A DNA stretch of 64,000 bases, from the NCBI GenBank assembly GCA_963784065.1, contig CAWAQA010000003.1:806001-870000 (forward strand), written 5' to 3'. The position numbers and the translations under genes were made by a program. The stretch's first letter is position 1. The number at the start of each line of letters is the position of its first letter. Below the pieces are notes generated by a model, which was given only the letters and a program-made list of their open reading frames with translations, had not been told where the DNA came from and ran no database searches. Positions 31,555-39,914 of this stretch are shown here, one piece after another. The DNA comes from CAWAQA01 sp963784065 (GTDB lineage: Bacteria > Acidobacteriota > Vicinamibacteria > Vicinamibacterales > UBA2999).

Positions 31555-32796
31555 GTGAGCGCACGCGACGTGATTGCCCACCTTCGCGCCCTGGCGGCGC
31601 GGACCAGCGACGCCCAGGGGGCCCAGCGCGTCGCGTGGGGACCGGTCTGGCGTGACGCGCGCCGCTGGCTCGACGGCGTGCTGGCGGAAGCGGGGCTGCG
31701 CGCAGAATCAGACCTCGCCGGCAACCGCTGGATCACCGTGCCGGGCGCGCGGCCCGACACCGTCATCATCGGCGGCCACCTCGACTCCGTGCCCAACGGC
31801 GGCTGGCTCGACGGCCCGCTCGGCATGCTCGCCGGCATCGAGGCACTCCGCCGGTTCAAGGGTACCATTCCGCCCGTGACGCTGGCCGTCGTGGACTTCG
31901 CCGACGAAGAGGGCGCGCGTTTTTCGCGCAGCCTGCTGGGGTCGTCGGGCGCGAGCGGCAGTCTCGTACCCGACAGCGTGCGAGACCTGATGGACCGCCA
32001 GGGCGTGCGGCTCGCGGAGGCGTTGGCGGAGAACGGCGTCGATCTGGAGCGCATGCCCGAGGCGCGTAGGGCGCTCGACCCACGCCACCCGCGCGCGTAC
32101 CTCGAGCTCCACATCGAGCAAGGGCCCGTGCTCGAAGCGATGGGGCGATCCACGGGGGTGGTGATCGGCACCTACGGCGTCGAGCGCCACGTGCTGCGGT
32201 TCATGGGCCAGGCGGCGCACTCGGGATCGACGCCCATCGCGATGCGCCGTGATGCGTTCCTCGCGGCCGCCGAAACGGCGCTCGCCTGTCGCGAGATCGC
32301 CCGGCGCTACTCGACGCCTGCCACCGGGATGGTGTGCACGGTGGGCACGGTGTCGGTCGAGCCGGCGATCGTCACCGCCGTGCCGGGCGTGTGCGAGATC
32401 GCGCTCGATCAGCGGGCCCTCGAGCCCGGAGACGCTGCGACGGGCACTCGCCGATGCGCACGAGGCCGCGGCGCGCGCCGCCGCGGCCAACGGCGTGAGC
32501 GTGAATGGCGGCACGTGTGGCGCATCGATCCCTGCCCGTTCGATGCGCGTCTGATCGACCTGTGCGCCGACGCGGTGCAGGAGGCGACGGGGCACGCGCC
32601 ACGACTGCCGTCGGGACCGCTGCACGACGCCGTCGAGATGGGCCGCGTCATGCCCGCCGTGATGATGTTCGCCAAATCCACCAACGGTTTGTCGCACTGC
32701 AAGGAAGAGGACACGCCCGAGGCCGACCTCGAGGTGACCATCGACGCGTTCCTGCGACTGGTCGACAAGACGGTGGCGGCGGTCGCGGCGGACTGA
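31555..32796 (+). CDS. M20-family amidohydrolase (allantoate / N-carbamoyl-amino-acid hydrolase type)
   Basis: About 413 residues from a GTG at 31555 with AGGAG 5 bases before it. Metal ligands are visible in order: IIGGHLDSVPNGGWLDGPLG (His, Asp), VDFADEEGARF (Glu pair), ELHIEQGPVLE, and the C-terminal GLSHCKEEDT His. This fits the HyuC/AmaB/AllC group, which cleave carbamoyl or ureido groups with two metal ions. Between about 32435 and 32510 the frame slips and then returns: the correct residues (ETLRRALADAHEAAARAA) are in a neighbouring frame. Two compensating indels explain this. Confidence 0.85.
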   Translation: MSARDVIAHLRALAARTSDAQGAQRVAWGPVWRDARRWLDGVLAEAGLRAESDLAGNRWITVPGARPDTVIIGGHLDSVPNGGWLDGPLGMLAGIEALRRFKGTIPPVTLAVVDFADEEGARFSRSLLGSSGASGSLVPDSVRDLMDRQGVRLAEALAENGVDLERMPEARRALDPRHPRAYLELHIEQGPVLEAMGRSTGVVIGTYGVERHVLRFMGQAAHSGSTPIAMRRDAFLAAAETALACREIARRYSTPATGMVCTVGTVSVEPAIVTAVPGVCEIALDQRALEPGDAATGTRRCARGRGARRRGQRREREWRHVWRIDPCPFDARLIDLCADAVQEATGHAPRLPSGPLHDAVEMGRVMPAVMMFAKSTNGLSHCKEEDTPEADLEVTIDAFLRLVDKTVAAVAAD

Positions 32797-32823
32797 CGTC
32801 GCCCGGGGGTCACGTTGCGGCCG

Positions 32824-33324
32824 TCAGACAATCCCAGCAGCTTCTTCATCACTGGCCTCGCTCCATCTCAGAAGTCGAGTCCCGGCGCGCAAGTCATCCC
32901 GTCGGTCCGACGTCCACGTGTCGAGCAGTTCCCTGGGAAGCTCCGGAACGGGCCTGTCCGGGTTGAAGTTGGCTGCAAGATACGCGTAGAGCGTCGCGAC
33001 CTCTGCGTCGCTCAGCGAGCCGACGCGGTCACGGTGCTCGCGGGCGTTGAGCTCCCAGGCGTCCTTCGACATCTGCAGGATGACGATCGGCACGATCGTG
33101 TGACAGCTCGTGCAGTTGTTCAGCACGAGATCCCGGCCCGGGCCGGGAGGAAAGATCGCGTCGATGTTCAGTCTGTTCGGCGCCGCGCTCGCGGGAGCCG
33201 CCGCGGCGGAGGGCTCTTCGGCCGCCGCTGTCGTCGCCCGATCTACGGAGGGAGCAGATGGCTGGCACGCGCTGAGGACCGACGCGGTGGCGGTTACCGC
33301 GATCAACAACGACCAACGAGCCAT
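32824..33324 (-). CDS. Single-haem c-type cytochrome lipoprotein
   Basis: 166 residues starting MARWSLLIAVTATASVLSAC, a lipoprotein signal with the lipid-attachment Cys at residue 20. After an Ala/Pro-rich tether comes one haem site CTSCH (LVLNNCTSCHTIV) and a small cytochrome c fold ending ATLYAYLAANFNPDRPVPEL. Probably a periplasmic electron carrier tethered to a membrane. Last gene of a four-gene operon 19 bases after the zinc-ribbon gene. A GAGGTGA site supports the start. Confidence 0.85.
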   Translation of the reverse strand: MARWSLLIAVTATASVLSACQPSAPSVDRATTAAAEEPSAAAAPASAAPNRLNIDAIFPPGPGRDLVLNNCTSCHTIVPIVILQMSKDAWELNAREHRDRVGSLSDAEVATLYAYLAANFNPDRPVPELPRELLDTWTSDRRDDLRAGTRLLRWSEASDEEAAGIV

Positions 33325-33343
33325 CGTCACCTCACGAGCCGCA

Positions 33344-33661
33344 TCAATAGTCGGTCTCGACGTCCTCCGTCGACGGCGTTCCGCGAAGGATGTGCCCTGC
33401 CAGCGAGAAGATCGGAACCAGCACCTCGCGCGTCGCGGTGGCCGAGGCAAAGCCCTCGCCGGTCAACCGGCGCAGCGCTTCGGTCGTGGCCTCGTCGTAG
33501 AACTGCTCCATGCACGAGCCGCACACCTGTGCCGGGATGTCCTCGACGACAAACAGCCGGTCCTCGCGCCAGATGGCGGTCTTCACGACCTCGGCGCGCA
33601 GCCCCTGGCCGCAGCGCGGACAGGGAACCACGGGAGGACCGGCGTCAGGTGCCGCGATCAC
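33344..33661 (-). CDS. YgiT/MqsA-type zinc-ribbon protein
   Basis: 105 residues with two CxxC knuckles, CPRCG and CGSC, around a WREDRLFVVEDIPAQVCGSC core that matches YgiT-type zinc fingers. The second half (REVLVPIFSLAGHILRG) is not the MqsA DNA-binding domain. The GTG start overlaps the E1 beta stop (GTGA), so the two are translationally coupled. YgiT domains usually accompany toxins; no toxin is present here. Coupling to a dehydrogenase suggests a role in that enzyme's assembly or control (inference). Confidence 0.72.
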   Translation of the reverse strand: MIAAPDAGPPVVPCPRCGQGLRAEVVKTAIWREDRLFVVEDIPAQVCGSCMEQFYDEATTEALRRLTGEGFASATATREVLVPIFSLAGHILRGTPSTEDVETDY

Positions 33662-34647
33662 GCCCGCATGATCTGGATGGCGGCGTCGATGATCTTGGGC
33701 GCGTCGGGACGCAGCCACTCCATCATCACACCCGAGCCCGGGCCGGGCACATCCGGGAACGAGATCTTCCGCGCCTTCACGCCGGGAACGACCTGCACGA
33801 CTTCCGCGATGACGTGCGAGCCGATACCCGCCGGTGTAGTGACCGTGCTCCACCACCAGCAACCGCTTCGTCTTCCTCACCGACGCGACGAGGGTGTCCA
33901 CGTCCAGCGGCTTCAGCGTCCTCGGATCGATGTACTCGACGGAGATCCCGGCCTTCGCGATTGCGGGGAGCGCCCGCGCCACGTCCACCGTCGCCGGCGC
34001 CCAGGCGACGAGCGTGACATCCCGGCCCTCCTGACGCACAGCCGCCTTGCCGAGCGGCACTTCGTACGCGTCGTCCGGCACATCGGGTTGATCGCCCGCC
34101 TTGACTTCGCCGTAGTCGTAATACACGACCGGGTCCGGATCGCGAATCGCCGCAATCAGCAGGCCCTTGGCGTCGTACGCGTTGCTTGCGACGACGACCT
34201 TGATGCCGGGCAGCGCCGCATACAACGCCTCCTGCCCGACGTCGGTGTGCTGGCCCGCCGATCCTCTCCGGCGGCTCGCGCCATCCACCCACAGGACAAA
34301 GGGCATGCTGGCCTGCCCGCCGGTCATCGAGCGCAGCTTGCCGGCCTGGTTGTAGACGTACTCGATCGGGATAGATCGCCGCCATGGACGGCAGGCGCGC
34401 GACGGCGGGCGATCCGGCCGCGGCGACACCGATCGCCGCGCCGGCGATCCAGGCTTCGTCGATCGCCCATCCCGGTCCCGACGTCCGCAGCGGCCCGAAC
34501 TCCTTCACGATGTCGATCACCTCGCCGGTCGGCAGCACGGCCGTCGGAGCGCCGGTACTCGAAGAAGTAGACCATGTCCTTGTTCGCGCGCATCTCCTGC
34601 GCGAGGCCCTCGTACTGGGCGTAGGCATACGATTTCTTCGTGGCCAT
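33658..34647 (-). CDS. Thiamine-dependent dehydrogenase E1 beta subunit (AcoB/PdhB-like, frameshifted)
   Basis: Intended start MATKKSYAYAQYEGLAQEM at 34647, 14 bases after the E1 alpha stop. Pieces in successive frames give APTAVLPTGEVIDIVKEFGP, EYVYNQAGKLRSMTGGQASM (the conserved E1 beta block), LVAWAPATVDVARALPAI, LLVVEHGHYTGG and a C-terminus GVMMEWLRPDAPKIIDAAIQ. Frame changes fall near 34560, 34375 and 33830. No signal peptide is seen; if the enzyme is periplasmic the subunit must be carried out with the Tat-signal alpha subunit. E1 beta forms an alpha2beta2 heterotetramer with E1 alpha and helps bind TPP. Confidence 0.85.
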
Positions 34648-34661
34648 GGCGTCTTCGTCTC

Positions 34662-35996
34662 CTAGGTGGTGCGTGAAAGGCCAGACCGGTTGTAGAACTG
34701 CGTCGGCAGCGCCGCTTCCTTCGCGTACGTGTTCAGCACGCCTGCTCTCGGATCGGGATGCCGGCTCTGCCGCGCGAACTCGATCGACGCCTCGACGCGT
34801 GCCCTGCTGTCCGCCTCGACCTTCACGACCTCGCTCTCCGACGCGATCCCTTTCGCGAGGATCCACGTCCTGAAACGCGTGAGCGGATCGCGGGACATCC
34901 ACATCCGGACCTCTTCATCCGAACGGTACGGCAGGCCTCTCGCGCCGTCCTGCGACACCTTCGCGCCCGCGAAACCGGAGTGGTCGTACCAGCGGTAGGT
35001 CATCCCCTCGATCACGCTCGGACCGTTGCCCGCCCGCGCCCAGTCGGCGGCTTCCTTGGCCGCCTCGTAGACGGCGGTGGCGTCGTTGCCGTCGACCACG
35101 TGATGGGGAATGTCCAGGCCCTTCGTGTACTCGCTGATGTATTTCGTGGGGGCGGTCAGCGCCATGGCGACGCCCATGTAGGTGAAGTTGTTCTCGTTGA
35201 CGAACACGACGGGCACCTTCATGCTCGCGCAGCTGCGGACGGCGCTGAAGTAGTACGGCGACGCAGACGCGCCGTCACCGTAGAACGCCACCGCCACCTG
35301 CTTCGTCCCGCGGATCATGCCGCGCAGCGCGGCGCCGGCAGCGAGGTAGTAGCTCGCGCCGACGATGCCATTCGCGCCCATGATCCCCTTCGACATGTCG
35401 GTGATGTGCATCGAGCCGCCGTAGCCCTTGTTGTACCCGGTCTCGCGGAAGAAGATCTCGGCCGACATCTTGTTGAGATCTCCGCCCTTGGCGATCAGGT
35501 GCCCGTGGCCGCGGTGCGTGCTGGCGATGTAGTCGTCGTCGTTCAGCACGGCCATGACGCCGGCGGCAATCGCTTCCTCGCCCACGTAGGGATGGAAAGA
35601 GCCGTAGAGGTCGTCCTTGCCAGCCAGGAAGAGATCCTTCATGGTGGTTTCCCACCTGCGGCTCTCGTTCATGCGCTGATACATGAGGAGAACCTTCTCT
35701 TTCGGCAGGCCGGCCACGAGGTCGGACGCGGTGCCGGAGGTCGGAATCCTCTCGGGCGGCAGGAACTTCAGCGAGTCGCCAGGCCGCCAGTTCTTGTTGG
35801 CGCCGGGCCCCGCGGTCGCCAGCCTGATGGGTTTCTCCCACTCCCCGCCCGTCAGGCCGGCGGCGTTCACGTCCGAGCTGAACACCCCTTGCAATGGCGT
35901 TCCGCAGCCGCTGGACACGACCGCGGCGCTGGCGCCGGCCGATCCAATCAGCTTCAGAAGATGACGCCGGTCAATCCTGCCGTCCTGTCCTGACAT
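34662..35996 (-). CDS. Tat-signal thiamine-dependent dehydrogenase E1 alpha subunit (AcoA-like)
   Basis: 444 residues, intact. The fold is E1 alpha of the acetoin/pyruvate dehydrogenase type: THRGHGHLIAKGGDLNKM, RETGYNKGYGGSMHI, the TPP motif GDGASASPYYFSAV ... NENNF, and YRWYDHSGF for the phospho-loop histidine. Remarkably, the N-terminus is a twin-arginine signal (DRRHLLKLIGSAGASAAVVS, then SGC) with a possible lipid-attachment Cys, although the lipobox -3 residue is Ser. E1 subunits are normally cytoplasmic. The absence of E2 and E3 genes and the presence of a cytochrome c lipoprotein in the operon point to periplasmic oxidation with cytochrome as acceptor (inference). Confidence 0.9.
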   Translation of the reverse strand: MSGQDGRIDRRHLLKLIGSAGASAAVVSSGCGTPLQGVFSSDVNAAGLTGGEWEKPIRLATAGPGANKNWRPGDSLKFLPPERIPTSGTASDLVAGLPKEKVLLMYQRMNESRRWETTMKDLFLAGKDDLYGSFHPYVGEEAIAAGVMAVLNDDDYIASTHRGHGHLIAKGGDLNKMSAEIFFRETGYNKGYGGSMHITDMSKGIMGANGIVGASYYLAAGAALRGMIRGTKQVAVAFYGDGASASPYYFSAVRSCASMKVPVVFVNENNFTYMGVAMALTAPTKYISEYTKGLDIPHHVVDGNDATAVYEAAKEAADWARAGNGPSVIEGMTYRWYDHSGFAGAKVSQDGARGLPYRSDEEVRMWMSRDPLTRFRTWILAKGIASESEVVKVEADSRARVEASIEFARQSRHPDPRAGVLNTYAKEAALPTQFYNRSGLSRTT

Positions 35997-36142
35997 AACG
36001 TGCTCCTTCTTGAAACGACGCGGCCGCGGCGATGAGGAGAACGAGGTGGGGTCACGCCGTGCGGCGCCGGAGCGGCACTCGCGCGCAGCGCTTCGGATCG
36101 CGCGACCGTAACATACGGCGGAAACGACGCGTCAATCGGGCT

Positions 36143-36245
36143 GCGGTCTTCGGTCTCCGATCTACGGTCGGGTCGGACCGCGTAGGCGGGAAGCCGGCCG
36201 ACGAGAGAGCACCCGCCACCTGCGCGCTGCCGGCTGCCGGCTGCG
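36143..36245. repeat. 7-base periodic repeat upstream of the Tat-E1 operon
   Basis: Heptads CGGTCTT, CGGTCTC, CGATCTA, CGGTCGG on the left and CTGCCGG, CTGCCGG, CTGCG on the right, filling the space between the E1 alpha start region and the GNAT stop. Period matches the other arrays of the window; unit sequence is a mix of two types. Confidence 0.5.
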
Positions 36246-36246
36246 T

Positions 36247-36738
36247 TTAGAGCTCCCGCGTCATCTCGATCATCGTGCGGCGGAAGCCGAGCGCCACGAA
36301 CAGGCGCTGCGCCACGTCGTTCCGCTCGGCCGTCCACAGCACGACACGCGGCATTCCGCGCTCGCGAAGCCAGGCGACCGCACGCTCGACAAGGGCAGAG
36401 GCGAGCCCCGTCCGCCTCCCGCGTTCGTCCACCACGATGTCGTGGATGAACCCCGCTTCGTCGCGAAGCTCCTTCCACGAGTGCGGTTCGATGCCCGCGT
36501 ACACATACCCGAGCACTTCGCCGCCGCGCTCGGCGACGAAGATCGCCACGTCTTTCTGCCGGAGCTGGGTGCCGAGGAACCACGCGTAGCCTTCTTCGAC
36601 GTTGTCCCCGGGAGCGATGAAGCGCTGCGGATCGAACTCGTAGTGCGTGCGCAGCAGGAGCGCGCCCAGCCGTCCCAGCGCCGGCAGATCGGCAATCGTT
36701 GCCCGGCGGATCACGGCGTCGTCAGAGGGAAGGCGCAT
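36247..36738 (-). CDS. GNAT-family N-acetyltransferase
   Basis: 163 residues from the ATG at 36738: IRRATIADLPALGRLGALL at the start, then the GNAT core FIHDIVVDERGRRTGLASAL (acetyl-CoA pyrophosphate loop of the form R-x-x-G-x-A/G) and VLWTAERNDVAQRLFVALGF near the end. Transfers an acetyl group to an amine; substrate unknown. Intact; the downstream end abuts a heptad array. Confidence 0.85.
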   Translation of the reverse strand: MRLPSDDAVIRRATIADLPALGRLGALLLRTHYEFDPQRFIAPGDNVEEGYAWFLGTQLRQKDVAIFVAERGGEVLGYVYAGIEPHSWKELRDEAGFIHDIVVDERGRRTGLASALVERAVAWLRERGMPRVVLWTAERNDVAQRLFVALGFRRTMIEMTREL

Positions 36739-36831
36739 GACAAGTCCCGGGCCGGCCGGAGCCGGCAACCACGTGCGTCATACCGAATGTGCCGTAAGGG
36801 CCGTCAGCCGGCCCGCGTGCTGCCGCCACGT

Positions 36832-38469
36832 TCAGGAATGCACACCCGGCGCTTCGTGACCGGTCCGCGCGACATATTCTACGTAGGAACCGGGGTATAG
36901 ATGCGGGTGCGTATCCGTGCCGGATTCGCCGCCAAGCTCGACGACCCGGTTGCTCAACGCGCGCAGGAACGCCCGGTCGTGCGACACGAACAGCATCGTC
37001 CCCTCGAAGTCTTTCAGCGCGTCGATCAGCATTTCCTTCGTGGCGAGATCGAGGTGGTTGGTCGGCTCGTCGAGGACGAGGAAGTTCGGCGGATTCAGCA
37101 GCAGCCGGGCCATCACAAGGCGCGTTTTCTCGCCGCCCGACAACGACTTGATCTTCTTGTCGATATCGTCGCCGGAGAACTGGAACGCCCCGGCGAGGTT
37201 GCGCAGCACGCCGATCGACTCATTGGGGAAATCCTTCTGCAGCTGCTCCTCGATCGTGAGGTCGGCGTCGAGCAGGTCGAGCGCCTGCTGCGCGAAGTAT
37301 CCCATCTTGAGGCTGGCGCCCAGCTTCACGTCACCCGAGTCCGGAGTGAGCGCGCCCGCGATCATCCGGAGCAGCGTCGTCTTGCCGGCGCCGTTCTTGC
37401 CCATCACGCACCACCGCTCGCCGCGGCGAATCGTCATGTTCAGGTGGTCGTAGATCGTGCGCCGCCCGTACGCCTTGCACACGTCTTCGATCACCGCCAC
37501 GAGATCGCCCGACCGCGGCGGCGGGCGGAAGTCGAACCTGACGACCCGCCGCTTCTTCGGCAGCTCGATTTTCTCGATCTTCTCCAGCGCCTTGACGCGG
37601 CTCTGGACCTGCGCCGCCTTTGCCGCGTGCGCGGCGAAGCGGTCGATGAAGCGCTGCTCCTTGGCGAGCATCGCCTGCTGGCGGGCGTAGGCCGCCTCGC
37701 GGTTGGCCTCGCGGATGCCGCGCTCCCGCTCGTAGAAGTCGTAGTTCCCCGAGTAGACGGTGATCTCGCCGGCATCGATCTCCGCAATCCTGCCGACCAC
37801 ACGGTTCATGAACTCGCGATCGTGCGACGTCATGAGCAGCGCGCCGGGCTGCGACTTCAGGAAGCCTTCGAGCCAGATGATCGATTCGATGTCGAGATGG
37901 TTGGTCGGCTCGTCCATCAACAGGACGTCCGGCCGCCCGAGGAGCACGCGCGCCATCGCCACGCGCATCTTCCAGCCGCCGGACAACGCGCCGACGTCGC
38001 CCTCGACGCGCTCGTCGTCGAAGCCGAGACCGTGCAGCACTTCCCGCGCCTGCGCCTCGAGACCGTAGCCGCCGAGGTGGTCGTATTCCTCCTGCACCTC
38101 GCCGAAGCGCGCCAGGATGCGATCCATGTCGCCCGCCCGTGCCGGATCGGCCATGGCGTGCTGCAGCGCCTCCAGCTCGTGGTGCAGATCGCCGAGGCGG
38201 CCGCTGCCGGCGATCGCTTCGTCGAGCACCGAGCGGCCGGACATCTCCTCGACGTCCTGTCGGAAGTAGCCGATCGACAGCTTGCGCGGCACCGATACTT
38301 CGCCTTCGTCGGCAGCTTCTTCACCCACGATCATCCGGAACAGCGTCGTCTTGCCGGCGCCATTCGGCCCGACAAGGCCCACCTTCTCGCCGGGATTCAG
38401 CTGGAACGAGGTGTCGACGAAGAGGACCTGCCTGCCGTACTGCTTGCTGATGCGGGAAAAGGAAATCAT
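36832..38469 (-). CDS. ABC-F family ATPase (EttA/Uup/YbiT-like)
   Basis: 545 residues with two ABC domains in one chain and no membrane part: Walker A GPNGAGKTTL and GKNGAGKTTL, signature motifs LSGGWKMRVAMARV and LSGGEKTRLVMARL, Walker B LLMDEPTNHLD and LVLDEPTNHLD. A charged linker (QVQSRVKALEKIEKIELPKK) joins them, as in ribosome-acting ABC-F proteins that rescue or regulate translation. Its ATG overlaps the PhzF-like stop (TGATG), so the two are co-transcribed. Intact. Confidence 0.93.
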   Translation of the reverse strand: MISFSRISKQYGRQVLFVDTSFQLNPGEKVGLVGPNGAGKTTLFRMIVGEEAADEGEVSVPRKLSIGYFRQDVEEMSGRSVLDEAIAGSGRLGDLHHELEALQHAMADPARAGDMDRILARFGEVQEEYDHLGGYGLEAQAREVLHGLGFDDERVEGDVGALSGGWKMRVAMARVLLGRPDVLLMDEPTNHLDIESIIWLEGFLKSQPGALLMTSHDREFMNRVVGRIAEIDAGEITVYSGNYDFYERERGIREANREAAYARQQAMLAKEQRFIDRFAAHAAKAAQVQSRVKALEKIEKIELPKKRRVVRFDFRPPPRSGDLVAVIEDVCKAYGRRTIYDHLNMTIRRGERWCVMGKNGAGKTTLLRMIAGALTPDSGDVKLGASLKMGYFAQQALDLLDADLTIEEQLQKDFPNESIGVLRNLAGAFQFSGDDIDKKIKSLSGGEKTRLVMARLLLNPPNFLVLDEPTNHLDLATKEMLIDALKDFEGTMLFVSHDRAFLRALSNRVVELGGESGTDTHPHLYPGSYVEYVARTGHEAPGVHS

Positions 38470-39362
38470 CAGACTATCAATTCACCCTGGGCGACGAGCA
38501 CCGCCTGGCCGCCGACCCTGACCTGCGTGATGGCGTCGCGCGCGCCCTCGATGGCGATGTGGATCTTGCTCGGACGCCCCATCGCCACACCCTGCATGCT
38601 GATGATGTGCCGCATCTGGTCGCCTTCGACCAGCCCGTGCTGTACCAAGTAACAGCCGAGCGCTCCGCTTGCAATCCCGGTGGCCGGATCCTCGACGATG
38701 CCGAGCTCGGGTGCGAACATGCGGCTGTGTACGGCGGCAGGACGCGTGAATGCGAAGAGGAACACGGGGAGGTCGATGCCGGTCTCTTCCCGGAGGCGGC
38801 GAAACGCCGACCCGTCGGTGATCGCGCGATCGACGGCGGCGTCGTCGCGGAGCGGCACCAGCAGGAAGGGCGCACCGCACGACACGGCCTGGATCGGCAG
38901 GTCCTTGACCAGGTCGGCCTCGTCGAGGCCGATCGCGGCGGCGACGTCGGCGCGATAGCGTACCGGCGCCTCGAACGTCGGGTTCAACTGGGTCATCCAT
39001 GCAAAGCGCAGGCGCCCGTCCTGCCACTCGAGGTCCACCGACACGGGCCCGCCGCCCAGCTCGCACACGAAGCGGGGCGCGCCGGCCGGGATGACGCCGA
39101 CGTGCGCGAGCGCAAAGGTGCTGCCGATGGTCGGGTGCCCCGCCATCGGCATCTCGGTGCCGGGCGTGAAGATTCGGATGCGGGCGTCGGTACCGGGCGT
39201 CTGCGCCGGAAGGACGAACGTGCTCTCCGAGAAGTTCATCTCGCGCGCGATCCGCTGCATCCGCTCGCCGGGCACGGCACGGGCATCGAGGAACACCGCG
39301 AGCTGATTGCCCGCGAGCGCCTCGTCCGTGAAGACGTCATAGTGGAGATACGAAAGCGCCAA
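38469..39362 (-). CDS. PhzF-family isomerase/epimerase
   Basis: About 297 residues with the PhzF start YLHYDVFTDEALAGNQLAVF, the catalytic Glu in NFSESTFVLP, RIFTPGTEMPMAGHPTIGS, and GIVEDPATGIASGALGCYL. The family acts as isomerases or epimerases without cofactor; most members have unknown substrate. I choose the TTG at 39362, which has GGGAG 6 bases upstream. The in-frame ATG at 39413 would translate through a palindromic repeat and add non-family residues. Confidence 0.85.
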   Translation of the reverse strand: MALSYLHYDVFTDEALAGNQLAVFLDARAVPGERMQRIAREMNFSESTFVLPAQTPGTDARIRIFTPGTEMPMAGHPTIGSTFALAHVGVIPAGAPRFVCELGGGPVSVDLEWQDGRLRFAWMTQLNPTFEAPVRYRADVAAAIGLDEADLVKDLPIQAVSCGAPFLLVPLRDDAAVDRAITDGSAFRRLREETGIDLPVFLFAFTRPAAVHSRMFAPELGIVEDPATGIASGALGCYLVQHGLVEGDQMRHIISMQGVAMGRPSKIHIAIEGARDAITQVRVGGQAVLVAQGELIV

Positions 39363-39389
39363 CGCCAACTCCCAACTGCTGATGTCGAT

Positions 39390-39555
39390 CTTCCGGCTGA
39401 AGCCGGAAGCCACAGGTCCTCAGTGCGGTGGCTCCGGCCTGCAGGCGCAAGCCACAGGTCCCGGTTGTCCTTCGGCTGAAGCCGAGCTGCAGGCTCGGGC
39501 CCCGGCTGAAGCCGCGCCCGCTCGCCGTGTCGTGGCTTCCGCCTTCAGGCGGAAG
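39390..39555. repeat. Cluster of four TGAA/TTCA-loop hairpins
   Basis: Between PhzF and the next gene. Perfect hairpins CTTCCGGCTGAAGCCGGAAG at 39390-39409 and CTTCCGCCTTCAGGCGGAAG at 39536-39555, with two degenerate copies between (CTTCGGCTGAAGCCGAG near 39470). Copies are separated by GCCACAGGTCC. Same hairpins as in the tandem block at 21439-22459. Confidence 0.85.
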
Positions 39556-39568
39556 AGCCCGCTGCCAG

Positions 39569-39914
39569 CTATTGTTTCAACCGCAGCTTGCGGCCGACTG
39601 CCAGGCCGACGTGATACGCGCCCTCCTGCTGGAGCCACACGTGCCGCGCATGGTTGTCGGCGAGCTCGACGATCATCGAGCGCTTCTCTTCCGGCAGCGC
39701 CGCGGCTATCTGCTCCACGAGTTCCTCCTGCCGCTGGATATCCACGGGAGCAAAGAGCTCGTCCTCGTGAAGTGCCTGCAGCAGCTCCTCGGTACTCGTC
39801 CTCGAACTGGTCTTCGGCGTCGGAGAACGAGGGCACGTGGCGGAGCTTGCCATCGAGCTCGAGCTTCTCGGCGCACCGCTCGGCGAGCTGCAACAAATCG
39901 TCTGAGGTCGGCAT
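39569..39914 (-). CDS. Small acidic helical protein, unknown (frameshifted)
   Basis: About 115 residues starting MPTSDDLLQLAERCAEKLEL at 39914, overlapping the GabD stop by sharing its A (TGATG). After a frame change near 39810 it continues TEELLQALHEDELFAPVDIQ and ends HVGLAVGRKLRLKQ. Mostly helical and acidic; no family recognised. Coupled to gabD, so perhaps a companion gene. Confidence 0.55.

Noticed and set aside
33344..33661. Toxin-antitoxin pair at the YgiT-type gene
   Set aside because: No MqsR, RelE or other toxin-like frame lies on either side; the neighbours are dehydrogenase and cytochrome genes.
36901..38652. 583-codon plus-strand frame over the ABC-F gene
   Set aside because: Mirror of the intact ABC-F reading frame; composition is antisense-like and no domain is visible.
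39362..39413. An ATG start for the PhzF-like gene at 39413
   Set aside because: It would translate through a palindromic repeat (ASGFSRKI), and the TTG at 39362 has a better ribosome-binding site and matches the family start.
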